A stretch of 64,000 bases of DNA from an uncultured Poribacteria bacterium (GTDB lineage Bacteria > Poribacteria > WGA-4E > WGA-3G): assembly GCA_951828385.1 (NCBI GenBank), contig OX639973.1, forward strand, positions 1,302,001-1,366,000, written 5' to 3'. Shown piece by piece: positions 16,880-24,605 of the stretch. The translations under genes and the position numbers were made by a program. The notes under the pieces are model-generated. The model had not been told where the DNA came from, ran no database searches, and saw nothing but the letters and a program-made list of their open reading frames with translations. How positions within the stretch are numbered: the first letter of the stretch is position 1; every line of letters begins with the position of its first letter.

Positions 16880-18223
16880 ATGATATTTGACAACAAATCT
16901 ATTTCAGAAATCACCGATCAGGAATTAAAAAACCTCGTTGGCAATCAAGAGGAAAATCTGTGGATTGATTTCAAACAGCAGGATTATCACAGAGATTCTA
17001 CAGATCCTGATAAATACCACCGTGAAATCTGTAAGGATATTACGGCGATGGCTAACGCTGAAGGTGGATACATCCTTATTGGAATTCGGGAAGAAAACAA
17101 AATCGCACGGGATTTTTTTCATGTTGATAATGCTGCCAGTATTGCTCAAAGCATCAATGCTATTTGTCTGCAGTATATTGATCCGCGAATTCCTAATCTT
17201 GAAGTAGAACCATACTCTCTGACATGGCAAAATAGAGACATAGAATTAGTAATTATCCACATCCCAGCCAGTGGAATGCAACCTCATAGTTTCAAATGGA
17301 AAAACTCAACCAATTTTGTAAAACGATATGAGGATGTTATAAGAGAGTTTCCAGTGTCGGAACTGATTCCAGATCTTTTGGTTCGGTATCAACCGCCATT
17401 TATGGATTCAATTATAGGTCAGATAAGGCAAATTGAAAGTCAATTAGCATCTATTTTAAGGGGCACGCGGAGAGAGAGAATGAATTCAATTTCATCTGAA
17501 GATAATGCTTTAGACGCAGACGAAGCCAGTGAGCTGATTCGGATTATGGAATTACGATTTAATGAAATTATATCCGACCAACCTTATTATCGTATCCTCG
17601 CCGTTCCCAAAGAACTTAATCAGGAGGCAGTTGAGACACGGAGCGAAAACATACACAATATCTTGCAAAACCCTCCGAATATACGCCGTGTCGGTTTCGG
17701 TGTCACAGGCATCAAGAAAGAGGATATGGTTCCATCCTTTGAGGGAATTAAGGGGCGCGATATGTATGGAGAAATCATTTTACTAAAGAACGGATTTCTT
17801 GAAGTTCGATGCCCTCTTTCCAATAGCCACTTTCAATGGATGCACGAGAAGTCCAGACTTTCGACACACTGGTTATATCCACATGTGGTATGTGAATTTC
17901 CAGTGAGTTTTCTGAAATTGGTTAAGGCAATCTATGAGGCATCTGGTATTAATCCAAACGTTTTTATCCGACAAGAGTACCATAATCTCGTAGGATTTAT
18001 GTTACCGAGGATGGTACCATCGGATCCTTTTTTTCTTACTCTTGAGAACGAGAAAGATATATACATGCACTCAACCCCTATTGTTTCAGAACAAATTGTT
18101 GACTTAAATTTCATCCCCGATCATGTTGCTTATGATTTAGTGAAAGATGTGTATGACCATTTTGGGTTAGACGAACAATGGATTCCTTTCTTCGACGAAA
18201 ATCACAATTTTACTTTAGAGTAG
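16880..18223 (+). CDS. Schlafen/AlbA_2-type putative nucleic-acid or ATP-binding protein
   Basis: 447 aa. The first 130 residues match the AlbA_2 (Schlafen AlbA) fold: NLWIDFKQQDY (the conserved E/D-F-K strand), then EICKDITAMANAEGGYILIG and LVIIHIPASGMQPHSF. The rest (about 200-447) has no motif I know. In bacteria these domains occur in defence and transcription-related proteins, and the animal Schlafens are tRNA/RNA nucleases. An AGGAG site lies 6 nt before the ATG. It lies 51 nt after the membrane protein gene on the same strand, so they may share a transcript. Confidence 0.75.
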   Translation: MIFDNKSISEITDQELKNLVGNQEENLWIDFKQQDYHRDSTDPDKYHREICKDITAMANAEGGYILIGIREENKIARDFFHVDNAASIAQSINAICLQYIDPRIPNLEVEPYSLTWQNRDIELVIIHIPASGMQPHSFKWKNSTNFVKRYEDVIREFPVSELIPDLLVRYQPPFMDSIIGQIRQIESQLASILRGTRRERMNSISSEDNALDADEASELIRIMELRFNEIISDQPYYRILAVPKELNQEAVETRSENIHNILQNPPNIRRVGFGVTGIKKEDMVPSFEGIKGRDMYGEIILLKNGFLEVRCPLSNSHFQWMHEKSRLSTHWLYPHVVCEFPVSFLKLVKAIYEASGINPNVFIRQEYHNLVGFMLPRMVPSDPFFLTLENEKDIYMHSTPIVSEQIVDLNFIPDHVAYDLVKDVYDHFGLDEQWIPFFDENHNFTLE

Positions 18224-18361
18224 CCCTCTTATTTCCATAAAACAATTGTTTGGGTAAGTAGGTCTAACGATTTGAAACCGACGCGGTTAAAAAACGCGCC
18301 CATAAATATAATGGTTGAAAAATAAAAAGGCAAACATTACAATTTCGCAAAGAGTGAACAC

Positions 18362-18721
18362 ATGTCTACCCCAAAAACCAAACCTTACACAAAGATACTC
18401 AAAGAGGCAATGCACCGAAAATCAGAGATTCTCTCGAAAGCGCAGGCATTTTGGGAAGTTGGTATGACAGAAACGGCACAACCGCTTTGGCTATCTGCTG
18501 CTAATTATGAGGAACATATCGCGCCGATGCTTGATGCCTTGGGTCGTGAGTTGGAAGGAGCAATGCATCGGATTAGTGCGGCATCGTGTTATGAAAAGGC
18601 GGGGGATCCGAGTCGAGCGGTGAACCTGTATCGTGCGGCACTTTCGGGGCCGTTGCGTGATGATACACGGGAAGAGGTTGAGAACATGCTGCGTGCTTGT
18701 CTTATTGCGTTGAACACATAG
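18362..18721 (+). CDS. Small TPR-like helical protein (intact copy)
   Basis: 119 aa. The N-terminal half SKAQAFWEVGMTETAQPLWLS and the C-terminal half AASCYEKAGDPSRAVNLYRA look like paired TPR helices. The first 66 residues are nearly repeated by the truncated gene at 23.3 kb (about 90 percent identical DNA), and the two copies flank the Zorya genes in direct orientation. Function unknown. The gene converges on the HNH gene with 15 nt between stop codons. Confidence 0.65.
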   Translation: MSTPKTKPYTKILKEAMHRKSEILSKAQAFWEVGMTETAQPLWLSAANYEEHIAPMLDALGRELEGAMHRISAASCYEKAGDPSRAVNLYRAALSGPLRDDTREEVENMLRACLIALNT

Positions 18722-18736
18722 AAAATCTGTAATTTG

Positions 18737-19543
18737 CTATTTTCTGGTTAATTGTTTCCATACGTGTCCGTGTAGTTGCATGAACTCTAGGTAATCCGGC
18801 AAGTTTTTCATTTTGTCGTGCCAAAGTTGCTCTGCATGGCAGCCAATACAAAGAGCTTTTAGATCTTCGGGTTGGTTATACCGAGTTCCTCTTAAATGGT
18901 GGGCGTGAAGGAATTTACGGTTGAGCCCTAAATCTATACTACATTCCTCACATTTCCATCCTGTTTTCTCACGACACTGTAGCGAACGCAAATTCCAATC
19001 CGGCGGATAATTTGAGATTGGACCAGTTACTGGAGTAGTTTTGGGACCATAGACAGTATCTATTGGAGGGGGCTGATAACTTGGATCAATAGCATTAAAC
19101 CAGTCTGTCAAAGGAAAGGCATTGGAGGAGATATGCCATAGGTTTAGTTCTTTCCACAGACAGTTTTTACAAATGTCCAACCTATATGTCTCCGGATTGG
19201 CGCGCGAAAGGTTATCAGCAAAATTAAGGATGAACTCTCCATCTGTTCGTCTTGTCACCACGTAACGTTTATATCTTCCTGCGCTTCGCATACCTTTGAG
19301 GGTTTGACAATTTACGACATGATATTTAGGTAAACTACCCCATACATCCCGAATATAGAGAACAACCTTTCGCCCTTGATATTCAAGAGTCCCGTTCGGA
19401 GCGACTTTAACATCATCAGATTCTACCGTTATTCCTTGTGTCGTTATTGATTTTTCTATTTCCGGCCCAACAAATGGCTGGAATGGAATTCCCATTTGCT
19501 TAAGCAAATCATCTAATTTTGGAAAATTTGTCGGTAATTTCAC
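18737..19543 (-). CDS. HNH endonuclease, ZorE-like effector of the Zorya cassette
   Basis: 268 aa from a GTG that overlaps the zorB stop as GTGA, with an AGAGG site upstream. The C-terminal HNH domain is clear: WKCEECSIDLGL, FLHAHHLRGTRYNQPEDLKA, LCIGCHAEQLWHD. The N-terminal 170 residues are unlike anything I can name and have a separate Cys pair (ICKNCLW). Family knowledge: type II Zorya is ZorA, ZorB and ZorE, and ZorE is an HNH nuclease. Gene order and coupling support that role here; sequence identity to characterised ZorE could not be tested, so I leave the symbol empty. Confidence 0.78.
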   Translation of the reverse strand: MKLPTNFPKLDDLLKQMGIPFQPFVGPEIEKSITTQGITVESDDVKVAPNGTLEYQGRKVVLYIRDVWGSLPKYHVVNCQTLKGMRSAGRYKRYVVTRRTDGEFILNFADNLSRANPETYRLDICKNCLWKELNLWHISSNAFPLTDWFNAIDPSYQPPPIDTVYGPKTTPVTGPISNYPPDWNLRSLQCREKTGWKCEECSIDLGLNRKFLHAHHLRGTRYNQPEDLKALCIGCHAEQLWHDKMKNLPDYLEFMQLHGHVWKQLTRK

Positions 19544-20319
19544 TTTACTACCTCTGATTTATTGAAGCGTTTCATAAGCTGTTCAATCTCGCTGATGAGT
19601 TTTTCGGATTTTGTGACAACCCGAAATTCGACTCTGCGAGATTCTTCTCTATTCTGATTTCCATTGGGATCAAAAATTAGTTTACTGGAAGACAATCCAT
19701 TGGCTGTCAAATATTTCTTAATCCACTCTTTATTGTGAATTATTTTAGGATGTTTAATTTCAAGCACATATTGAAGTACATTTCGAGATCTATCCTGTGA
19801 TAACTTCATGTTATTATAGTAGGCTATATCTGAGCCAACTGCATCAAACCATTCGCTAGAGGTGTGTCCCTCAATGCGAATTTCAGCAACCTCATCTCTG
19901 TATTCAGGTTTGGTCAGGATTGCAATGTACCGCGGAAAAAAGTTGCGTAAGACGTTTTTAAAGGCGTTTGGAACAGTGGCATCCCCTTGCGTAAAAGGTT
20001 TCTTAAAACGAATAGATAATGTCTCTATATCCAGATGCCCACGCCATGCAGTCCTAAACTGTGTCTTTTTAGTGGGGGATCCCTCAAACTCTGTGCGTAA
20101 TTCTTTGTATAAAGCGGCCTGCAAATTTTTGTAAGCGTCAAGAAGTTTCTCAACTTCATTTTTATAGACAATAATTTCATCCGCTTTGAGGCGAACATTT
20201 AACATGTAACTAATGGCAATAAAGAGAAATATCACCATCAAGCCGGCCATCACGTCGGATATAGAAACCCAATGTTCTTCGGTTTCTTGCTCTTTCCTAC
20301 CAAATAAATTCCCTAACAC
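19540..20319 (-). CDS. zorB: ZorB-like MotB/OmpA-domain stator protein
   Basis: 259 aa from a GTG at 20319 with GGAGGG about 10 nt upstream. Near the N-terminus EEHWVSISDVMAGLMVIFLF is a single membrane helix carrying the Asp expected to move protons. The C-terminal half has the OmpA-like peptidoglycan-binding motif IRIEGHTSSEW and LSQDRSRNVLQYVL, ending in RVEFRVV. Family knowledge: ZorB pairs with ZorA to form a proton-driven motor in the inner membrane that senses phage entry and passes the signal to an effector. It lies 18 nt after zorA and overlaps the HNH gene. Confidence 0.83.
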   Translation of the reverse strand: MLGNLFGRKEQETEEHWVSISDVMAGLMVIFLFIAISYMLNVRLKADEIIVYKNEVEKLLDAYKNLQAALYKELRTEFEGSPTKKTQFRTAWRGHLDIETLSIRFKKPFTQGDATVPNAFKNVLRNFFPRYIAILTKPEYRDEVAEIRIEGHTSSEWFDAVGSDIAYYNNMKLSQDRSRNVLQYVLEIKHPKIIHNKEWIKKYLTANGLSSSKLIFDPNGNQNREESRRVEFRVVTKSEKLISEIEQLMKRFNKSEVVK

Positions 20320-20337
20320 CTATTAAGTTCCCTCCGT

Positions 20338-22185
20338 TTATCTAAGCCCTCGGTGGCTTGCCTCTACAAGTTGCTGAAGTGCTGTAAGTACTTGGGTGTA
20401 AGGCCCAACCAATTCGGTGTAATTCTTAACAAATCCGTTAGAAAGACTCTCAAAGTTCCCCGCTAGCTGCTGTAAGGAAGTCGCTAGTGCTTTCTCCAGA
20501 GATTCATTCAAAGTGTTAACCTCTTTCCGAAGAGCACTATGCAAAGTGTTGACATGATTTTCTATATCCTCCCTGTTCCTTTCAACAATGTTACCGAGTT
20601 CTCGAGTCTGCGCCTCCAAAATATTTTGCAATTCTTGGGTAAGATCTTGGGTAAAACTTGTTGTTACCCGAGTAATATGATTTGCACTCCTCTCAAACAC
20701 AGAGTCAAGATGATCTCTGATATCATTTATAGTCTGATGGACTTGCTGATTAGAGGCAATCATAGCAGTTTGTAGTTGCTGCAATTGGTTCGTTAGTGCC
20801 TCTCGTTGCTGATTCATGCTAGCCTGAGACTCATCAATGGATGTCTTGATGGTATCTGAAAAATTCTTCGTCAGTTCGATAATCTGCTGGTTTGTCTCGT
20901 TCGTGGTTTTCTGAAGTTGGTCTGATTGTGTTGCTAATGCCGTGCGTTGAGCTTCCATACTGTCATAGGAATCAGTGATTGCTGTCTTCACCACATCTGA
21001 AAAGTTTATAGTGAGGTTGTTTAAACGGCTTTCTATGAGCGGAAACGCCTCATGTGCTCTCTGACGCAACTCACTGAATGCCTCTAATTGATCATTTAAG
21101 GTATGAAGGATCGGATCCAGCTTCTCAGCAATGGAAATGAGACTCTCACTTTGATCTTCAATCGTCATCAATGACTGCGACGCAGAAGCTAATGCTGCAC
21201 GGGACTGTTCAATACTTTGTGCTGCAATCCGAAATTCTTCAGCGAGTTCACTCATCTGTTGGCGATACTGTTCTTGCCATTCTACAGTTCGCCCAACAGC
21301 TTCGTTTAACTGTTTGAAGTTTTCACCAAATTGCTCGGTGAGGTTTTTGTTGAAATCTCTGATAACTTCTCTAAGTGCCTCAATTAGTTGTCCAGTGGCA
21401 ACTTCACCGACTTTCGCGGCAATTTCGCCAACCTTTTCCGAAACAGTTGAAGTCAATTCCTGCAATTGCGCGAAGACTGTACTTTCATTTTCACCAGTAA
21501 GCGCGCCTTTAATGCTAACGATCTCAGTTTTCATACTCATTAGCATCTCGCGAGTTTCGCGATGTTCTTCTGCTTGCGATCGAATCAATTCATCATGTTT
21601 GCCAGCGAGATCAGTTTTGATGTTATCCAGTACTTCTCTGGTTTCGCTTCCTTCTTTTTTAAGTGTTTTATTCAACGTCACTAATTGTGCACGAAGATTA
21701 ACTTCTCCGGATGTCTCTATGCTTTTTAAAGCATCAATAAAATTACCGCGTTCTAATTCTATCGGATTTTTACCTTTTTGAAATGTTTGAAATAGTGGTG
21801 CCGCTATTCCTTTCAGAAGAATTGCTGATCCGATTCCGACAAGCGAGGTCAAGAAAGCAAGTTTAAGACCATCTAATAAGTCTGGAATACTCCCTTCAAT
21901 ATCCTTAATATCGAAAGCCTGAAGTCCAATGAAAATTCCCAGGAAAGTTCCAAAAACACCGATAACAGTTAAAATTGAAGCGACTGTATTGGTGTGCGTA
22001 TACCAGCCTTTGCTCTGCCATAAAACATAAAAGACACCACCCCCAACAATAATTTGGAAACAGACATATCCAAGTGTAAACTCATAGTCATGTTCAAAGG
22101 AAACAGGAATCCAAACCCAGGCCATCAAAATAAAAATAATAACAATGCCCAAAAGTGCCAAAATACCCAAGATACTTTTTCTCAT
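20338..22185 (-). CDS. zorA: ZorA-like MotA/ExbB-type motor protein with a long tail
   Basis: 615 aa. The N-terminus has about four membrane helices (LGILALLGIVIIFILMAWVW; VCFQIIVGGGVFYVLW; then the channel pair). SILTVIGVFGTFLGIFIGL and GLKLAFLTSLVGIGSAILL are the MotA/TolQ channel helices. From about residue 150 to the end it is almost pure coiled coil, the intracellular tail known from ZorA. An AAGGAG site lies 5 nt before the ATG. Family knowledge: ZorA forms the pentameric channel around a ZorB dimer, and the tail links membrane sensing to the cytoplasmic effector. MotA of flagella is excluded by tail length and context. Confidence 0.83.
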   Translation of the reverse strand: MRKSILGILALLGIVIIFILMAWVWIPVSFEHDYEFTLGYVCFQIIVGGGVFYVLWQSKGWYTHTNTVASILTVIGVFGTFLGIFIGLQAFDIKDIEGSIPDLLDGLKLAFLTSLVGIGSAILLKGIAAPLFQTFQKGKNPIELERGNFIDALKSIETSGEVNLRAQLVTLNKTLKKEGSETREVLDNIKTDLAGKHDELIRSQAEEHRETREMLMSMKTEIVSIKGALTGENESTVFAQLQELTSTVSEKVGEIAAKVGEVATGQLIEALREVIRDFNKNLTEQFGENFKQLNEAVGRTVEWQEQYRQQMSELAEEFRIAAQSIEQSRAALASASQSLMTIEDQSESLISIAEKLDPILHTLNDQLEAFSELRQRAHEAFPLIESRLNNLTINFSDVVKTAITDSYDSMEAQRTALATQSDQLQKTTNETNQQIIELTKNFSDTIKTSIDESQASMNQQREALTNQLQQLQTAMIASNQQVHQTINDIRDHLDSVFERSANHITRVTTSFTQDLTQELQNILEAQTRELGNIVERNREDIENHVNTLHSALRKEVNTLNESLEKALATSLQQLAGNFESLSNGFVKNYTELVGPYTQVLTALQQLVEASHRGLR

Positions 22186-22264
22186 AAAATCTCCTTATCG
22201 ACTTTTATGGTTTGCAAGAATAGTACGAGAGGGAAAAAAAGTCAATGGAATTTTAAGCCTCTGC

Positions 22265-22407
22265 CAGGGCCATTCAATTCTCGATTTGGATCTTGGTTTT
22301 GATTTATATATGTGAACATTCTTAGGGAAAATCGCGAGCACATCTCGCTCCTACAGGTAGAAAATATCCACATACATAAAGTGAATAGGTACAATTGAAT
22401 GGCCCTG
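22265..22407. mobile_element. MITE-like element with 15-bp terminal inverted repeats and 10-bp target duplication
   Basis: CAGGGCCATTCAATT (22265-22279) and its exact reverse complement (22393-22407) bound 143 bp without a gene. AAGCCTCTGC occurs directly outside both ends (22255-22264 and 22408-22417), a perfect 10-bp target-site duplication. This is the signature of a non-autonomous DDE element; the parent transposase is not in the window. Confidence 0.88.
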
Positions 22408-22447
22408 AAGCCTCTGCTGTCTATAACCGCACTATCTTTGCGCGCGA

Positions 22448-22640
22448 TTACAAACATGTCTCCTTTATAGGACTAGGATCTCGCTTCTATAGAGATACCG
22501 CCCTTACAGGGCTGAAATTTAAGAACAACGCATTTCTATAAACATGCCGTCCCTATGGGACTAAAGATCATCAATCGAAAAGATTCTTAAAATCCGCGAA
22601 ATCCGTGTTATCCGCGATAATCCGCGATTCAGACGGAAAT
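22448..22640. repeat. Degenerate short palindromes and CCGCG repeats upstream of zorA
   Basis: Three small palindromes, TCCTTTATAGGACT, GCCCTTACAGGGCT and GTCCCTATGGGACT, stand at about 22459, 22498 and 22548, each followed by similar AT-rich DNA with TTCTATA. The CGCGAAATCCG motif follows at 22585-22632. Nothing here codes for protein; no CRISPR-like regular spacing is present. Confidence 0.55.
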
Positions 22641-22851
22641 AACATCTATCCCAAAAATCCTATGAAGTTAGGTTTCACTGCGCCCTTGATGGCATACAAC
22701 GAGATGTACTGTTTGAGGGTTTTGGCGTTTGAGAATGTCCGTGTCCCTTTCGTTCAATCCAACCTACGCGCTGGAGGCGTTAGCACACGCGCAACTTTTA
22801 TTTGACAACCGAGAACAAATGTGATTTACTATTGCCAAAAGGAGTAAAGTC

Positions 22852-23304
22852 ATGTTAAAAGCTATTCTGTGTTTCTCTGTATGTTTGTATGCAATGGTGT
22901 TACCGTCTGATGCTGCATTGACGGATCAAGACCTTGATAAGATCCGTCTGATCATCCATGAGGCGAACGCACCGATAAAAGCCGAAATCGTGTCCGTAAA
23001 AGATGAACTTTCAGCTAAGATCGTGTCCGTAAAAGATGAACTTTCAACTAAGATCGTGTCCGTAAAAGATGAACTTTCAAAGGACATCACGTCTACAAGA
23101 GGGGAGGTCTCATGGGTGCGAGGCAAATTTGAAGGGCTTGACAAGCAGATGACTTGGATAATGGTTCTCATCGGTGCAGTTATAGGTATCCCACAAATCA
23201 TTATGATATGGCGTAGTAAGAAGGATCGGGCACAAGAAAGAGAGATTCAAGTGCTCAGAGAGGAAATAGAGGTCCTGAAACAACAGCGTATTGTAAATCC
23301 TTGA
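22852..23304 (+). CDS. Small secreted/membrane coiled-coil protein with 11-residue repeats
   Basis: 150 aa. A signal peptide (MLKAILCFSVCLYAMVLPSD then AALTD) is followed by three copies of an 11-residue unit, IVSVKDELSAK (33-bp DNA repeats at about 22984-23082), a hendecad coiled coil. One membrane helix follows (MTWIMVLIGAVIGIPQIIMIW) and a charged cytoplasmic coiled tail. An AAGGAG site precedes the ATG by 7 nt. Function unknown; such proteins recur in this type of genome. The near-identical DNA of the repeats suggests recent expansion by slippage. Confidence 0.72.
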   Translation: MLKAILCFSVCLYAMVLPSDAALTDQDLDKIRLIIHEANAPIKAEIVSVKDELSAKIVSVKDELSTKIVSVKDELSKDITSTRGEVSWVRGKFEGLDKQMTWIMVLIGAVIGIPQIIMIWRSKKDRAQEREIQVLREEIEVLKQQRIVNP

Positions 23305-23316
23305 GACAATGAGCAC

Positions 23317-23523
23317 ATGCTTACCGCAAAAATTAAACCTTACACAAAAACACTCAAAGAGACAATGCGTCGAAAGTCAGAGATTCTCTCGAAAGCGCAG
23401 GCATTGTGGGAAGTTGGTATGACAGAAACGGCACAACCGCTTTGGCTATCCGCTGCTAATTATGAGGAACATATTGCGCCGATGCTTGATGCCTTGGGTC
23501 GTGAATTGGAGAGAGCAAATTAG
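23317..23523 (+). pseudogene. Truncated copy of the small TPR-like gene
   Basis: 68 codons that match the first 66 of the gene at 18.36 kb at about 90 percent DNA identity, then a stop right after the shared GRELE block. The C-terminal TPR helices are missing. It could still be translated as a short protein, but it looks like a duplication remnant. With the intact copy it forms direct repeats around the Zorya genes. Confidence 0.7.
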
Positions 23524-23527
23524 AGGT

Positions 23528-24142
23528 CTACATATCTTCACATTCCACGACAGTCACAGCTTTGAAAACCGAATGAACCGCCCCAAAAAGCGTCGGTAAA
23601 TTCGCCAATGCAAAATCTGTTCTGTTTTGGGTAAAGATATCGCCGATAAGTCGCCCAAATTGCCACAATGTTCCGTCGGTGACAATGCCGTACACGGGAA
23701 AAGCGGCATTATCATTTATTTTTTGGGCAGCGATTAACTCCGCCAAACACTGCCCCCATCCTTGTTCAAAATCGTTTTTCTTTGCCTCAACAAGAAGTAT
23801 TAGAGGACTCCCGACAACGGTTTTGCCTAATTCAGATCGGGTAGAGATAAAGTAGTCTGGTGTCCCATTCAAGACATCATCGTAGCCGATGGATTGCTTT
23901 ATCCACAAGGCATACCGATCGGCGTAGGCTTTATAACTTTCCTTTAGAACCGGGAAGATAATCGCCTCACAACGTGCTGCTTCGGATGCGAAAACATTAA
24001 TATGTTCCCGCGTAAATTCAAAATCCTGCAGGAATTCCATTGAAGGGGCTGATGGTTCAGCTTTGACAAAATCATCTTCCGAGTATGTGATTCTGAATTT
24101 TTCCTGCACTTCAGAGATTGTCTTGAAATCGCTAAATGCCAC
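23528..24142 (-). CDS. PD-(D/E)XK nuclease-like protein
   Basis: 204 aa from a GTG at 24142, chosen because GGGAGG lies about 7 nt upstream; the frame is open a little further. The core GTPDYFIST, then SPLILLVEAKKNDFEQGWGQ, is the D-x(n)-E-x-K motif with the following helix Gln, as in restriction-type nucleases. It resembles the nuclease-like domains of uncharacterised proteins in mobile DNA regions. It lies downstream of the truncated AAA gene on the same strand. It may be a complete small nuclease or what is left of a larger protein. Confidence 0.68.
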   Translation of the reverse strand: MAFSDFKTISEVQEKFRITYSEDDFVKAEPSAPSMEFLQDFEFTREHINVFASEAARCEAIIFPVLKESYKAYADRYALWIKQSIGYDDVLNGTPDYFISTRSELGKTVVGSPLILLVEAKKNDFEQGWGQCLAELIAAQKINDNAAFPVYGIVTDGTLWQFGRLIGDIFTQNRTDFALANLPTLFGAVHSVFKAVTVVECEDM

Positions 24143-24192
24143 GGTTTTCCCTCCCGATTCAATCTTATTTGATTGTAAACAGCGTTGGCAAA

Positions 24193-24579
24193 TCAACGGA
24201 ATGTCTGTAAGTTATTATACACCATGTTAGCGATTGATGCCAACGTTTTTGGAATGCAAGAAATCGGTTTTGCGACAATCCAAAAGGTATTCTCAATTGC
24301 CTCTAAAATATCCTCGTAGAGTCCGTTGTAAAAAACCGAGGCGGTGCAATCTCCATATACCTCAAAATTCAGTTGGATTGGGAAGTCGTTTTTTTCTTCG
24401 CGGGAAAGGATATCCAAGGCGCGTTGAAAAAAGGTCGTCTTGCCTGTCTGGCGCGGTGCGAAGATGACGATATAGCGGCCTTCTTTAACGCGATGGAGGA
24501 AATCCTCAATTTTCTCGGAACGGTTGACAATATAGTTTCTATTGGGGTCCACAGGCCCTTGTGTTCCAAAGGTTCTCAT
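24193..24579 (-). pseudogene. Truncated AAA-like ATPase (N-terminal remnant)
   Basis: 128 codons starting MRTFGTQGPVDPNRNYIVNR with Walker A APRQTGKTTFF, closely matching the first 110 residues of the 533-aa AAA protein at 8.8-10.4 kb. After IENTFWIVAKPI the homology ends and the frame soon stops. Walker B, the lid and the nuclease domain are missing, so it cannot be a working ATPase. It probably arose by duplication and deletion, and it marks the right edge of the defence island as the full copy marks the left. Confidence 0.75.
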
Positions 24580-24605
24580 TTCCGTTTTCTCCTATAGCTC
24601 TGACA

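Noticed and set aside
20338-22185. ZorA-like protein as a flagellar or Tol/Exb motor subunit
   Set aside because: The coiled-coil tail of several hundred residues, the coupled OmpA-type partner and the HNH gene fit Zorya; no flagellar, tol or ton genes are nearby.
22448-22570. Possible CRISPR array near zorA
   Set aside because: The palindromes differ in sequence, are unevenly spaced (about 39 and 50 nt), and no cas gene is near.
22605-22805. Small plus-strand ORF of 66 codons
   Set aside because: It starts in the CCGCG repeat, has no ribosome site and no recognisable protein features.
24373-24597. Plus-strand ORF opposite the truncated AAA gene
   Set aside because: The minus strand has an unmistakable Walker A and matches a paralogue; the plus-strand reading has no support.
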